From Thermophagus sp052400625 (GTDB lineage Bacteria; Bacteroidota; Bacteroidia; Bacteroidales; Marinilabiliaceae): a DNA stretch of 64,000 nt. A program made the translations under genes and the position numbers. Shown here in pieces: positions 18,973 through 26,888 of the stretch. The stretch lies in the NCBI GenBank assembly GCA_052400625.1, contig JBQTGH010000013.1; one strand, 5' to 3'. Position 1 is the first letter of the stretch; every line of letters starts with the position of its first letter. Under the pieces are notes generated by a model that did no database searches, was not told the origin of the DNA, and was given only the letters and a program-made list of their open reading frames with translations.

Positions 18973-20076
18973 ATGAACTACAAAATCAATTTGCTTTTAG
19001 CTACTTTTTTAATGACCGGCAGCTTTTGTCTTGCCCAATCGGATGAAAAAGTTGTCGAAGATTTTGAACCTTCGTCAGTAAACCAACCGGGGCATGAATA
19101 CCCCATGGTCAACTCCCAGGGACGTGTACGTACCCAAATATTTGCACCCGATGCCAAATATGTGCAACTTGACATTGGTGGAGTAAAATACGACATGGTA
19201 AAGGATGAAGAAGGAATATGGACCGGCGAATCGGCCCCCCAGGATGTCGGATTCCACTACTATCAACTGAATATTGATGGCGCTTCGGTTCCCGATCCGG
19301 GAGCACTTTTGTATTTTGGCGCTTGTCGCTGGGGCAGCGGTATTGAAATACCTTCCGACGATCAGGACATATTTGCAGTTAAGGCTGTTCCGCATGGTCA
19401 TGTGCATGAAATCCTTTTCCCGTCGGAAAGCACCCAGACATCACGCAGAGCTTTCGTTTATACGCCTCCGGGATATGAAAAAGAGACTTCGAAGCGTTAC
19501 CCTGTTCTGTATCTGCAACACGGCTATTGCGAAAACGAGACTTCATGGTCAAGGCAGGGGCATGCCAATTTAATCATGGACAATCTGATTGCCGAGGGAA
19601 AAGCCAAACCATTCATTATTGTAATGACTTATGGTATGACCAATGAAATTGAATTCGGTGGTCTGCGCGACTTTGATATCAAGCCCTTTCAAACCGTATT
19701 GGCAGATGAACTGATCCCTTATATCGATTCTCATTTCCGCACCCTGGCAAACCAGGAAAACCGAGCTATGGCAGGCTTGTCAATGGGTGGTTTCGAAACA
19801 AAGTTGATTACCCTGAACAGACCAGATGTGTTTTCATATTACGGTCTTTTTAGCGGTGGCGTATATAAGCCGGAAGAAATCAAAGACCATGAAAACCTGA
19901 AGCTCGTTTTCATAAGCTGTGGCAGCAAGGAACGTCCTGAAGGTGTTAAAAATGCCGTTAGCGAATTAAAAGATGCCGGGTACAATGCTTTTTCTTACAT
20001 ATCGGAAGGAACTGCCCACGAATTTCACACCTGGAGAAGAAGCTTGCATCAGCTTGCTCAATTGCTGTTTAAATAA
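18973..20076 (+). CDS. CE1 esterase with N-terminal E-set/CBM48-like domain
   Basis: Secreted CE1-type esterase of 367 residues. Signal peptide ends about residue 22 (CLAQ). An E-set domain (about 40-130, APDAKYVQLDIGG) precedes the alpha/beta-hydrolase, with nucleophile Ser270 in AGLSMGGF and catalytic His349 in TAHEFHTW. Feruloyl or acetyl ester cleavage on xylan is the likely role. It is a close paralogue of the next gene: the N-terminal 130 residues share long identical blocks (PSSVNQ, GESAPQD, GFHYYQLNIDGASVPDPG). The usual Trp two places after the catalytic His is Phe here. The next gene starts 22 bp downstream. Confidence 0.9.
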   Translation: MNYKINLLLATFLMTGSFCLAQSDEKVVEDFEPSSVNQPGHEYPMVNSQGRVRTQIFAPDAKYVQLDIGGVKYDMVKDEEGIWTGESAPQDVGFHYYQLNIDGASVPDPGALLYFGACRWGSGIEIPSDDQDIFAVKAVPHGHVHEILFPSESTQTSRRAFVYTPPGYEKETSKRYPVLYLQHGYCENETSWSRQGHANLIMDNLIAEGKAKPFIIVMTYGMTNEIEFGGLRDFDIKPFQTVLADELIPYIDSHFRTLANQENRAMAGLSMGGFETKLITLNRPDVFSYYGLFSGGVYKPEEIKDHENLKLVFISCGSKERPEGVKNAVSELKDAGYNAFSYISEGTAHEFHTWRRSLHQLAQLLFK

Positions 20077-20098
20077 TTGTTTTCCGAAGTAATTTATT

Positions 20099-21256
20099 AT
20101 GAAATACATACAATCACTATTAGTAATCTTTGCCCTGTTCATCGGTAGTATTGCCACTGCTCAAACCGACAAAGTTGTTGAAGATTTCAAACCTTCATCG
20201 GTCAACCAACAGGGCAAAGAATTCCCCCAGGTTAACTCTGAAGGACGCGTCCGGGTGCGCATCGAAGCACCGCAGGCAAAGAAAGTTCAACTGGATATTG
20301 GTGCAGTAAAATATGATCTAACCAAGGATGAAAATGGTGTCTGGACAGGAGAATCGGCTCCACAAGACGAAGGCTTTCATTACTACCAGCTCAATATTGA
20401 CGGCGCTTCAGTACCCGATCCGGGAACCAGGTATTTTTACGGTGCCGGTCGCTGGGGTAGCGGCATTGAAATCCCGGCTCATGACAGGGATTTCTACGCT
20501 TTAAAAAAAGTCCCGCATGGCCTGGTAAGCGAAAACCTTTATTATTCTGACATCACCGAATCGTGGCGACGCTGTTTTGTTTATACACCTCCCGGATACC
20601 ACGGAGATTTAAGCAAACGCTACCCGGTACTTTATCTTCAACATGGCAGTTTTGAAGACGAGACCGGCTGGTCGAACCAGGGACATGCCAACCTCATCCT
20701 TGATAATCTGATTGCAGATAACAAGGCCGTTCCAATGATTATTGTAATGGATAACGGATATGCATTCAAACCGCAAGAAGAGGAAACAACCGGCCGTCCG
20801 GCTATGGTATTCGAAGAAATGATGATGCAGGAAATTATCCCCATGATTGATGCCCGTTTCCGTACGTTAGCCAATCGAGAGAATCGTGCTATTGCAGGTC
20901 TTTCAATGGGGGCAAATCAAACCATGCGCATTGCCATGAACAATCTTGACCACTTTGCATACTATGGTGGATTTAGCGGTACAGCCAATTATCCGAGTTC
21001 TGATGAAATTGATGTGGAAACATTTTTAGACGGAGCGTTCGCAGATGGTGAAAAAGTGGATGAACAATTAAAGGTATTGTGGTTGGGATTGGGCACAAAA
21101 GAACCTGAACCTTTTCCGGAATCAATAGGTACATTTATAAATATGCTGAAAAAACAAGGCATACAATACGAGTATTACGAATCGCCCGAAACTGCACATG
21201 AATGGCTCACGTGGCGCAGGAGTCTTTATCAGTATGCCCAATTATTATTTAAATAG
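20099..21256 (+). CDS. CE1 esterase with N-terminal E-set/CBM48-like domain (paralogue)
   Basis: Second of the tandem CE1 pair, 385 residues, with the same order: signal peptide (ending IATAQ), E-set domain (about 40-130) and alpha/beta-hydrolase. Nucleophile Ser269 is in AGLSMGAN, where the last Gly of the usual GLSMGG is Ala; the late His is in TAHEWLTW. The first 130 residues are near-copies of the upstream protein while the catalytic halves differ more, which suggests duplication followed by change of acyl specificity. Role inferred as xylan feruloyl/acetyl esterase. Co-transcribed with the upstream gene by spacing; a repeat block follows its stop. Confidence 0.9.
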   Translation: MKYIQSLLVIFALFIGSIATAQTDKVVEDFKPSSVNQQGKEFPQVNSEGRVRVRIEAPQAKKVQLDIGAVKYDLTKDENGVWTGESAPQDEGFHYYQLNIDGASVPDPGTRYFYGAGRWGSGIEIPAHDRDFYALKKVPHGLVSENLYYSDITESWRRCFVYTPPGYHGDLSKRYPVLYLQHGSFEDETGWSNQGHANLILDNLIADNKAVPMIIVMDNGYAFKPQEEETTGRPAMVFEEMMMQEIIPMIDARFRTLANRENRAIAGLSMGANQTMRIAMNNLDHFAYYGGFSGTANYPSSDEIDVETFLDGAFADGEKVDEQLKVLWLGLGTKEPEPFPESIGTFINMLKKQGIQYEYYESPETAHEWLTWRRSLYQYAQLLFK

Positions 21257-21290
21257 TGCCAGTCTCAATAATCCGTTAAAAAAAGCTTAA

Positions 21291-21401
21291 ACGCAGAGAC
21301 CCAATGACGCAAAGTTTTTATTACGAGAGAGTTGAGGCTTACGCCATAAATTGTTTAAACAATTAATTATCAGACATCTGCAAAAATTTAACGGAGTATT
21401 G
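21291..21401 (+). repeat. ~110-bp interspersed repeat (ACGCAGAGAC family)
   Basis: Starts with ACGCAGAGACCCAATGACGC and ends with TTTAACGGAGTATTG. Matching copies lie at 37231-37341 (same strand) and 42463-42570 (reversed), and a partial one at 22789-22876. No coding capacity and no clear terminal inverted repeats. It runs straight into the palindromic element that follows. Confidence 0.65.
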
Positions 21402-21560
21402 AGTCTATAAACTCGCAAAAATTTTCACAATAAGTGTGTCTGTTCAGAAAGTGCCAGTTGTAAGGCTTGCGAAGCCGTCAAAAACGGAGTTTACTTTTCG
21501 TAAATGAGTATTTTGGAGGCAAGCGTAACACAGCAAATGGTACTTTATGGACAGACACGA
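21401..21560 (-). repeat. copy B of the TAGTGTC palindromic element
   Basis: Left part GTCTATAAACTCGCAAAAAT, core from TGTGTCTGTTCAGAAAGTGCC to TACTTTATGGACAGACAC. The core arms are inverted repeats of each other. The orientation is opposite to the copies at 24506, 32927 and 55337. It creates an in-frame upstream ATG (21504) for the next gene, which I treat as spurious. Confidence 0.75.
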
Positions 21561-21587
21561 AATAGTGTCCGTCAAAAAATTACGCTT

Positions 21588-22766
21588 ATGAACAAACACT
21601 GGACTTATATCTTTGGTTTGCTCTTGTTTACGAATTCTGTTTATGCACAGCAAGCCAACGTCAATCTGGAGTATAACCCTCAGGAAAACACTGACGGTCT
21701 CACTCCGTTTAGTGCGCAAGTAAATTCACCGGAAGTGCATGACGACCAAACCGTAACATTCCGTATCAAGGCGCCCGATGCGAAAAAAGTAGAACTACCT
21801 GCCGGCGCCATTCATACAGCTCTTGACAAGGACCGTGAACCTATTCCCTTTACAAAAGGAGAAGATGGTATCTGGACATTGACCATCGGCCCCTTAAAAC
21901 CCGATATGTATGCATACCACCTGCTGGTAGACGGGGTACAAATTGCAGATCCCAGCAACACTTATGCTGCGTTTACAGCCATGCCGCCTTACAGCCAGTT
22001 AATTGTTCATGGTAGCGGGCCGGCATATTACGATGCCCAAAATGTTCCGCACGGCAACGTTACCCGCCATGTTTATCATTCTGATGTAACCAAAGGGGAA
22101 CGCGAACTTTACGTTTACACTCCTCCGGGATACAATCCGGATAAAAAATACCCGGTACTCTATTTATTGGGTGGAAGTGGCGAGCTACCATCCAATTGGG
22201 TTTACGATGGAAGGGTTAATTTCATAATGGATAACCTGCTTGCAGAAGGCAAAGCCAAACCAATGCTGATTGTCATTCCTAACAACCAGGTGATTCATCG
22301 TAACCACCCTAAACATGCAGACTTGACCTTCGATATTTTTGAAGAAGAACTCCGAGATCATGTTATCCCATTAATTGACCAGAGTTACAGCACGATCCGG
22401 AATCCGAAAGGAAGAGCAATCTCCGGGTTGTCTATGGGTGGTCGTCACAGCATGTTCATTGGCTTCCAGTCCCTCGATGTATTTGCCAACTTTGGCATTC
22501 TCAGCGCCGGAGACACAGATGCTGAAACATCTTTAGAACATTTCTTAAACGATCCTGAAGTAAATGACAAAGTTGATTACCTTTTTGTCGGGCAAGGCAC
22601 AAAAGAAGCCGAAAGCTTTTTTAATCACCGATGTCAGGCTCTTCACGATGCACTAACAAACCATGAAATTGAACATGATTACTATATTGGCGGAAATGGC
22701 GGTCATGACTGGTCCACCTGGCGGCATCTTTTATATTACCGGTTTCTGCCGAATCTTTGGAAATAA
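21588..22766 (+). CDS. CE1 esterase with N-terminal E-set/CBM48-like domain
   Basis: Secreted esterase of 392 residues. I start it at 21588, where MNKHWTYIFGLLLFTNSVYA is a normal signal peptide; an ATG at 21504 in the same frame lies inside the repeat and would bury that signal. E-set domain (about 35-135, IKAPDAKKVELPAG), then the alpha/beta-hydrolase with YTPPGYNPDKKYPVLYLLGG, nucleophile Ser282 in SGLSMGGR and the late His in GGHDWSTW. The His of the usual LLHG oxyanion loop is replaced (LLGGSG). It is more distant from the two upstream CE1 proteins than they are from each other. Probable feruloyl/acetyl esterase on heteroxylan. Confidence 0.88.
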   Translation: MNKHWTYIFGLLLFTNSVYAQQANVNLEYNPQENTDGLTPFSAQVNSPEVHDDQTVTFRIKAPDAKKVELPAGAIHTALDKDREPIPFTKGEDGIWTLTIGPLKPDMYAYHLLVDGVQIADPSNTYAAFTAMPPYSQLIVHGSGPAYYDAQNVPHGNVTRHVYHSDVTKGERELYVYTPPGYNPDKKYPVLYLLGGSGELPSNWVYDGRVNFIMDNLLAEGKAKPMLIVIPNNQVIHRNHPKHADLTFDIFEEELRDHVIPLIDQSYSTIRNPKGRAISGLSMGGRHSMFIGFQSLDVFANFGILSAGDTDAETSLEHFLNDPEVNDKVDYLFVGQGTKEAESFFNHRCQALHDALTNHEIEHDYYIGGNGGHDWSTWRHLLYYRFLPNLWK

Positions 22767-22788
22767 CGTGGAGTTGAAAATAGAATAA

Positions 22789-22876
22789 ACGCAGAGACGC
22801 AATGACGCAAAGTATTTTTTATGAGCAATTTGAGCTCCGAAGTTCAGACTGCATAAGCAACTGATCACCAACTACT
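22789..22876 (+). repeat. partial copy of the ACGCAGAGAC repeat
   Basis: ACGCAGAGACGCAATGACGC followed by AAAGTATTTTTTATGAG matches the first third of the repeat at 21291; the rest diverges. It sits between the CE1 and carboxylesterase genes. Confidence 0.5.
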
Positions 22877-22935
22877 TTAAAATGCTTAACGCAATGTCAT
22901 TACTCTATATTAAATCTTTATTAAATCATATACAC

Positions 22936-24504
22936 ATGAATACCCTAAAGACTTCATTAGTAATACTTCTAACAATTTTGGTGGCATCATGCACAAACCA
23001 GCAAAAGCCAGGCCAGGTGCAGGTAGAAGGCGGCACCATTCAGGGAACAGTCACCGAAGACCTGACCATCTACAAAGGCATTCCTTTTGCAGCTCCTCCG
23101 GTAGGAGATTTGCGATGGAAAGCACCACAACCCGTTGAAGCCTGGGAAGGCGTAAAGCAAACCACCGAATTTGCTCCTGCCCCGATGCAGGGTGGAAATC
23201 CTCCTTCGGGAAAAAGCGAAGACTGCCTCTACCTGAATGTTTGGACACCGGCAAAATCTGCAGATGAAAAACTTCCTGTTATGGTTTGGATTTACGGCGG
23301 CGGTTTCAGTTTTGGCTCCACCTCCGCACCTGTCCATAATGGAGAAAACCTCGCACGTAAAGGCGTAGTGCTTGTAAGCATTGCTTACCGGGTAGGACAA
23401 ATTGGCTTTCTGGCTCATCCCGAACTCAGTGCCGAAAGTCCCAACGGGGTTTCGGGCAACTATGGGATACTCGACCAGATTGAAGGACTGAAATGGGTGC
23501 AAAACAACATTGAAGCATTTGGCGGGGATCCCGGTAACGTGACCATCTTTGGTGAATCCGCCGGAGGCATTTCAGTGAGTATGCTTTGCGCATCTCCTTT
23601 AGCCAACGGACTGTTCCAAAAAGCCATTTCTCAAAGTGGTGGTTCGTTCGGGCCAACCCGTCCGACTACCTACCCCGGCGAAAACATGAAAACCCTGAAA
23701 CAAGCCGAACAGGATGGTGTCGAATATCTGGAAAAATTTGAAGTGTCATCCATTGACGAACTCCGGGATATTGATGCAGAAAAACTAATCCCTCAGGGTT
23801 GGACAATGCCGGGAAGCTGGCCCATTGTTGATGGTTACGTTATTCCCGATGATCAGTATATTTTATATGAAGAAGGAAAATACAATGATGTTCCGGTATT
23901 GATTGGTTACAATTCTGACGAAGGACTCAGTTTCCCGGCTGGTCGCACTCCTGAAGAATACACTGAAACGGTAGCCGAACGTTTTGGCCCTTTTGCCGAC
24001 AAGCTTCTTGAAGCCTATCCGGTTGGAGAAAACTCCGTACCCCGAAGTGCCCGTAACCTGATGCGTGATGCAGCCTTCGGCTGGCCCACCTGGAGCTGGG
24101 CCCGTTTGCAGAGCAAAACCGGAAAATCACCAGTTTACCTCTACTATTTCGATCAACATCCAGAATATCCTGAAGATTCACCTCAGGCCGACCATGGAAC
24201 CCCACATGGTGTGGATGTACCCTATGTTTTTATGAACATGGATACATCCAATCCCAACACAACAGAGGCCGATGTAAAAATATCAGAAATCATGGGAACG
24301 TATTGGACCAATTTTGCCAAAAATGGAAACCCGAATGGCGAGAATGTCCCACAGTGGCCGGCTTTCAGTAATGACAATCCGAAAGTAATGTATCTGAAAA
24401 CGAATCCGGAAACCGGGCCCGTTCCAGATGAAGAATCACTAAAAGTTCTGGATGCTTACTTTGAATGGAGAAGAACCCCGGAAGGACAGGAATGGGCTAA
24501 ATAG
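22936..24504 (+). CDS. type-B carboxylesterase, lipoprotein
   Basis: Carboxylesterase/cholinesterase-fold enzyme of 522 residues from the start at 22936, where MNTLKTSLVILLTILVASC is a lipoprotein signal; upstream in-frame ATGs at 22882 and 22894 would spoil it. Motifs: EDCLYLNVW (about 94-102), GGGFSFGS oxyanion loop, nucleophile Ser208 in FGESAGG, acidic residue in YNSDEG, and His424 in TPHGVDVPY. The family hydrolyses a wide range of esters, and relatives occur in xylan and pectin loci as acetyl or 4-O-methylglucuronoyl/feruloyl esterases. The exact substrate is not readable here. It adds a third esterase fold type to this region. Confidence 0.88.
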   Translation: MNTLKTSLVILLTILVASCTNQQKPGQVQVEGGTIQGTVTEDLTIYKGIPFAAPPVGDLRWKAPQPVEAWEGVKQTTEFAPAPMQGGNPPSGKSEDCLYLNVWTPAKSADEKLPVMVWIYGGGFSFGSTSAPVHNGENLARKGVVLVSIAYRVGQIGFLAHPELSAESPNGVSGNYGILDQIEGLKWVQNNIEAFGGDPGNVTIFGESAGGISVSMLCASPLANGLFQKAISQSGGSFGPTRPTTYPGENMKTLKQAEQDGVEYLEKFEVSSIDELRDIDAEKLIPQGWTMPGSWPIVDGYVIPDDQYILYEEGKYNDVPVLIGYNSDEGLSFPAGRTPEEYTETVAERFGPFADKLLEAYPVGENSVPRSARNLMRDAAFGWPTWSWARLQSKTGKSPVYLYYFDQHPEYPEDSPQADHGTPHGVDVPYVFMNMDTSNPNTTEADVKISEIMGTYWTNFAKNGNPNGENVPQWPAFSNDNPKVMYLKTNPETGPVPDEESLKVLDAYFEWRRTPEGQEWAK

Positions 24505-24505
24505 A

Positions 24506-24670
24506 AGTGTCTGTCCATAAAGTGCCATTTACTGTGTTACGCTCGTCCGAAAATTACTCATTTCGATGAGTAAACTCCGTATTTTCAGACTTCGCAAGCC
24601 TTGTAAATGACACTTTCTGAACAGACACATGATTAGAAACAACTTTTGCCTAATTTATAGACGGACACTA
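24506..24670 (+). repeat. copy C of the TAGTGTC palindromic element
   Basis: AGTGTCTGTCCATAAAGTGCC at the left and ATAGACGGACACTA at the right form the outer inverted ends. Inner arms CATTTAC / GTAAATG and AATTACTCAT / GAGTAAACT also pair. The element begins 2 bp after the carboxylesterase stop and is near-identical to copies D (32927) and F (55337). Confidence 0.8.
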
Positions 24671-24701
24671 AACAATAACTAAAATCAAAAAAATATCCAT
24701 C

Positions 24702-26810
24702 ATGAACAAATTAAACTTTTCACTTAATGCGTACTTTTTTCTGTTGGTTGCAATCTCTGTATCCTCCTATTCCTGTACGGGAACAAAAAACAATAGTAAT
24801 CAGCAGGGAACCGTTTCATCTTCCTCGCACTATGTCCACTACAATGGCGGAAATCCCTATCTCCCATTGTGGGAGCATCTACCCGACGGAGAACCCCGTG
24901 TTTTTGAAGACCCTGACAATCCGGGAAAATACCGGGCTTATATTATAGGATCCCACGACGTAAGGTATGATAGTTACTGTGGCCCCGACATCAGAATGTG
25001 GTCAGCCCCGGTTGAGGACTTATCCGACTGGCGCGAAGAAGGCCCGATTTTTACTTATGAAGTGGATAATCAATGGGATGTGATGTACGCACCCGACCTT
25101 GTTGAAGTAAAAAGAAAAGACGGTACTAAAGAATATTACCTTTATCCACACAGCCGTGGCTGGAACCGTGAAGCCATGGTATGCAAGGGGTCCCGACCGG
25201 ATGGCCCGTTCACTCCCATCAATCTTACAGAAGATGGTACACGCACCATACCCGGAAGCATTATGGGATTTGATCCTGCAGTTTATATTGAATATATAAC
25301 AGACCCTGATGACCCCGATTATGAAATAGGCTTCAGAGCTTATGGATACTGGGGTTTTCAACGATCAATGGCAGCCCAGCTGGATCAGGAAACCATGTAT
25401 TCGGTTCGTCCCGGAACCGAGGTGATTGATTATTTCCTGCCTGCCAGTTCCAGATACGGAGAAATAAGGGATCCCAAGGGTACAGAATATCCTTGTATCT
25501 ACGAGGGAGAAGACTTAGGAAGATTTAACTTCTTTGAAGCTTCATCGATCCGTAAGGTGGGAAATAAATACATTACCGTTTACAGTGGCTATTCAGGTCC
25601 TGACTATGGTGTCGGAAGCTCCAATTCCACATTGCGTTATGCGGTTGGAGATACTCCACTTGGACAGTGGAAAAGCGGAGGCGTTCTGGTGGACTCTCGT
25701 GGTATAGTTCCGAATCGTGACGGATCAGCTCTGCAAATAACCAACGGGGGCCATAACACCCATGGCAGTATTGAAGAAATAAACGGACAATGGTATGTGT
25801 TTTACCACAGGCCGCCACGTAATTTTGGCTTTGCACGTCAGCCAATGGTTGCACCCATAACCATTGAGTGGGACGAGAAGCCGGTAGCTGAAGGCGGAGG
25901 TGCCAGAATAAGAGCTTTTGACCCTTATGCTGAAAACAAAATATGGACAGCAAAAGACAACAAGGGAAATGAATATACCGGAGCAGAAGTAACTTCCGAA
26001 GGTTTCCACATATACGGGCTCGATCCTTACCAGTATTACTCCGCAGGTTACGCGTGTTATCTTTCCGATGTAGGACTTCAGCAGGATTCGTGGGATATTT
26101 GGGACAACCATATGCCCATTACCAATGTCAAAAATGGTAATATTATAGGATATAAGTATTTTGGCTTCGGCGGACTTGATGAAGACAAAAAAGGTCTTAA
26201 AGCTTTTGAAGGTACGAAAGAAGGAAACAAAACAGCCTTTAATCTTTTTCTTAAACCAAAAACCAACAAATCTTTTAAAGTAAACGTCTGGTTAGACGGT
26301 CCCTGGGACAATAAAGTCTGGAACGGAACAAAAATGGGTGAAATTGTTGTTCCTGCAAATGCCACACAAGAAACAACAAAATTTACGGTTGATGTTTCAA
26401 CGTTTGTAGATCATCTGGACCAAAAACATGCGATATTCCTGGTGGCAGAAGGGAATGAACAGGAAGAACTTTTCGATTTAGCCGGACTTGGTTTTAGCTC
26501 AAAAAACAAGCAAATTGAGCGTCCGGTTCCACCAACGGTAAGCATCGAAGTTAATGGCGAGGCCATTGAGGTACCCAAAACACCGGTCAGATCAACTAGT
26601 GAGAATGGTATTGTCGGATACGGACTGTATGAAACAACGGTTACACTACCAGCAAACACAACCCAAATTCCTAAGGTGGAAGCATCAGCAGACAATGCGG
26701 ATGTAAAAATAGATATCAGGCAGGCGGAATCAACTTCCGGTAAAGCTGTTGTGAAATGTGATTATAATGGTATTGTAAAAAAATATAATATTGTATTTTC
26801 GAACAAATAA
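24702..26810 (+). CDS. divergent GH43-type five-blade propeller enzyme with C-terminal modules, lipoprotein
   Basis: Lipoprotein (Cys25 in SYSCTG) of 702 residues. The first 430 residues look like a GH43 propeller with the acidic triad in the expected order: Asp70 (FEDPDNPGKYRAY) as base, Asp191 (MGFDPAVY) as pKa tuner and Glu279 (FFEASSIRKVGNKY) as acid. A THGSIEEINGQWYVFYHRP block follows at about 350. Residues about 440-605 form a beta-rich domain. The last 85 residues are an Ig-like module that recurs in the GH3 at 14967. Probable alpha-L-arabinofuranosidase or beta-xylosidase, but its distance from standard GH43 makes the activity uncertain. Confidence 0.75.
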   Translation: MNKLNFSLNAYFFLLVAISVSSYSCTGTKNNSNQQGTVSSSSHYVHYNGGNPYLPLWEHLPDGEPRVFEDPDNPGKYRAYIIGSHDVRYDSYCGPDIRMWSAPVEDLSDWREEGPIFTYEVDNQWDVMYAPDLVEVKRKDGTKEYYLYPHSRGWNREAMVCKGSRPDGPFTPINLTEDGTRTIPGSIMGFDPAVYIEYITDPDDPDYEIGFRAYGYWGFQRSMAAQLDQETMYSVRPGTEVIDYFLPASSRYGEIRDPKGTEYPCIYEGEDLGRFNFFEASSIRKVGNKYITVYSGYSGPDYGVGSSNSTLRYAVGDTPLGQWKSGGVLVDSRGIVPNRDGSALQITNGGHNTHGSIEEINGQWYVFYHRPPRNFGFARQPMVAPITIEWDEKPVAEGGGARIRAFDPYAENKIWTAKDNKGNEYTGAEVTSEGFHIYGLDPYQYYSAGYACYLSDVGLQQDSWDIWDNHMPITNVKNGNIIGYKYFGFGGLDEDKKGLKAFEGTKEGNKTAFNLFLKPKTNKSFKVNVWLDGPWDNKVWNGTKMGEIVVPANATQETTKFTVDVSTFVDHLDQKHAIFLVAEGNEQEELFDLAGLGFSSKNKQIERPVPPTVSIEVNGEAIEVPKTPVRSTSENGIVGYGLYETTVTLPANTTQIPKVEASADNADVKIDIRQAESTSGKAVVKCDYNGIVKKYNIVFSNK

Positions 26811-26888
26811 TTTATGAGTCCGGTCCTCTTAAGAGCAGACTCATCTATGCTAACTCTGAATTGCAAAATAATAATTAACCACTTCATA

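Noticed and set aside
21504..21587. Earlier in-frame start for the CE1 esterase
   Set aside because: This ATG and the next 50 bases lie in the repeat copy, and the signal peptide begins at 21588.
26814..26888. Earlier in-frame start for GH115
   Set aside because: The extra 25 residues have no signal character; MRTKIKIIRTSLILTLFC at 26889 does.
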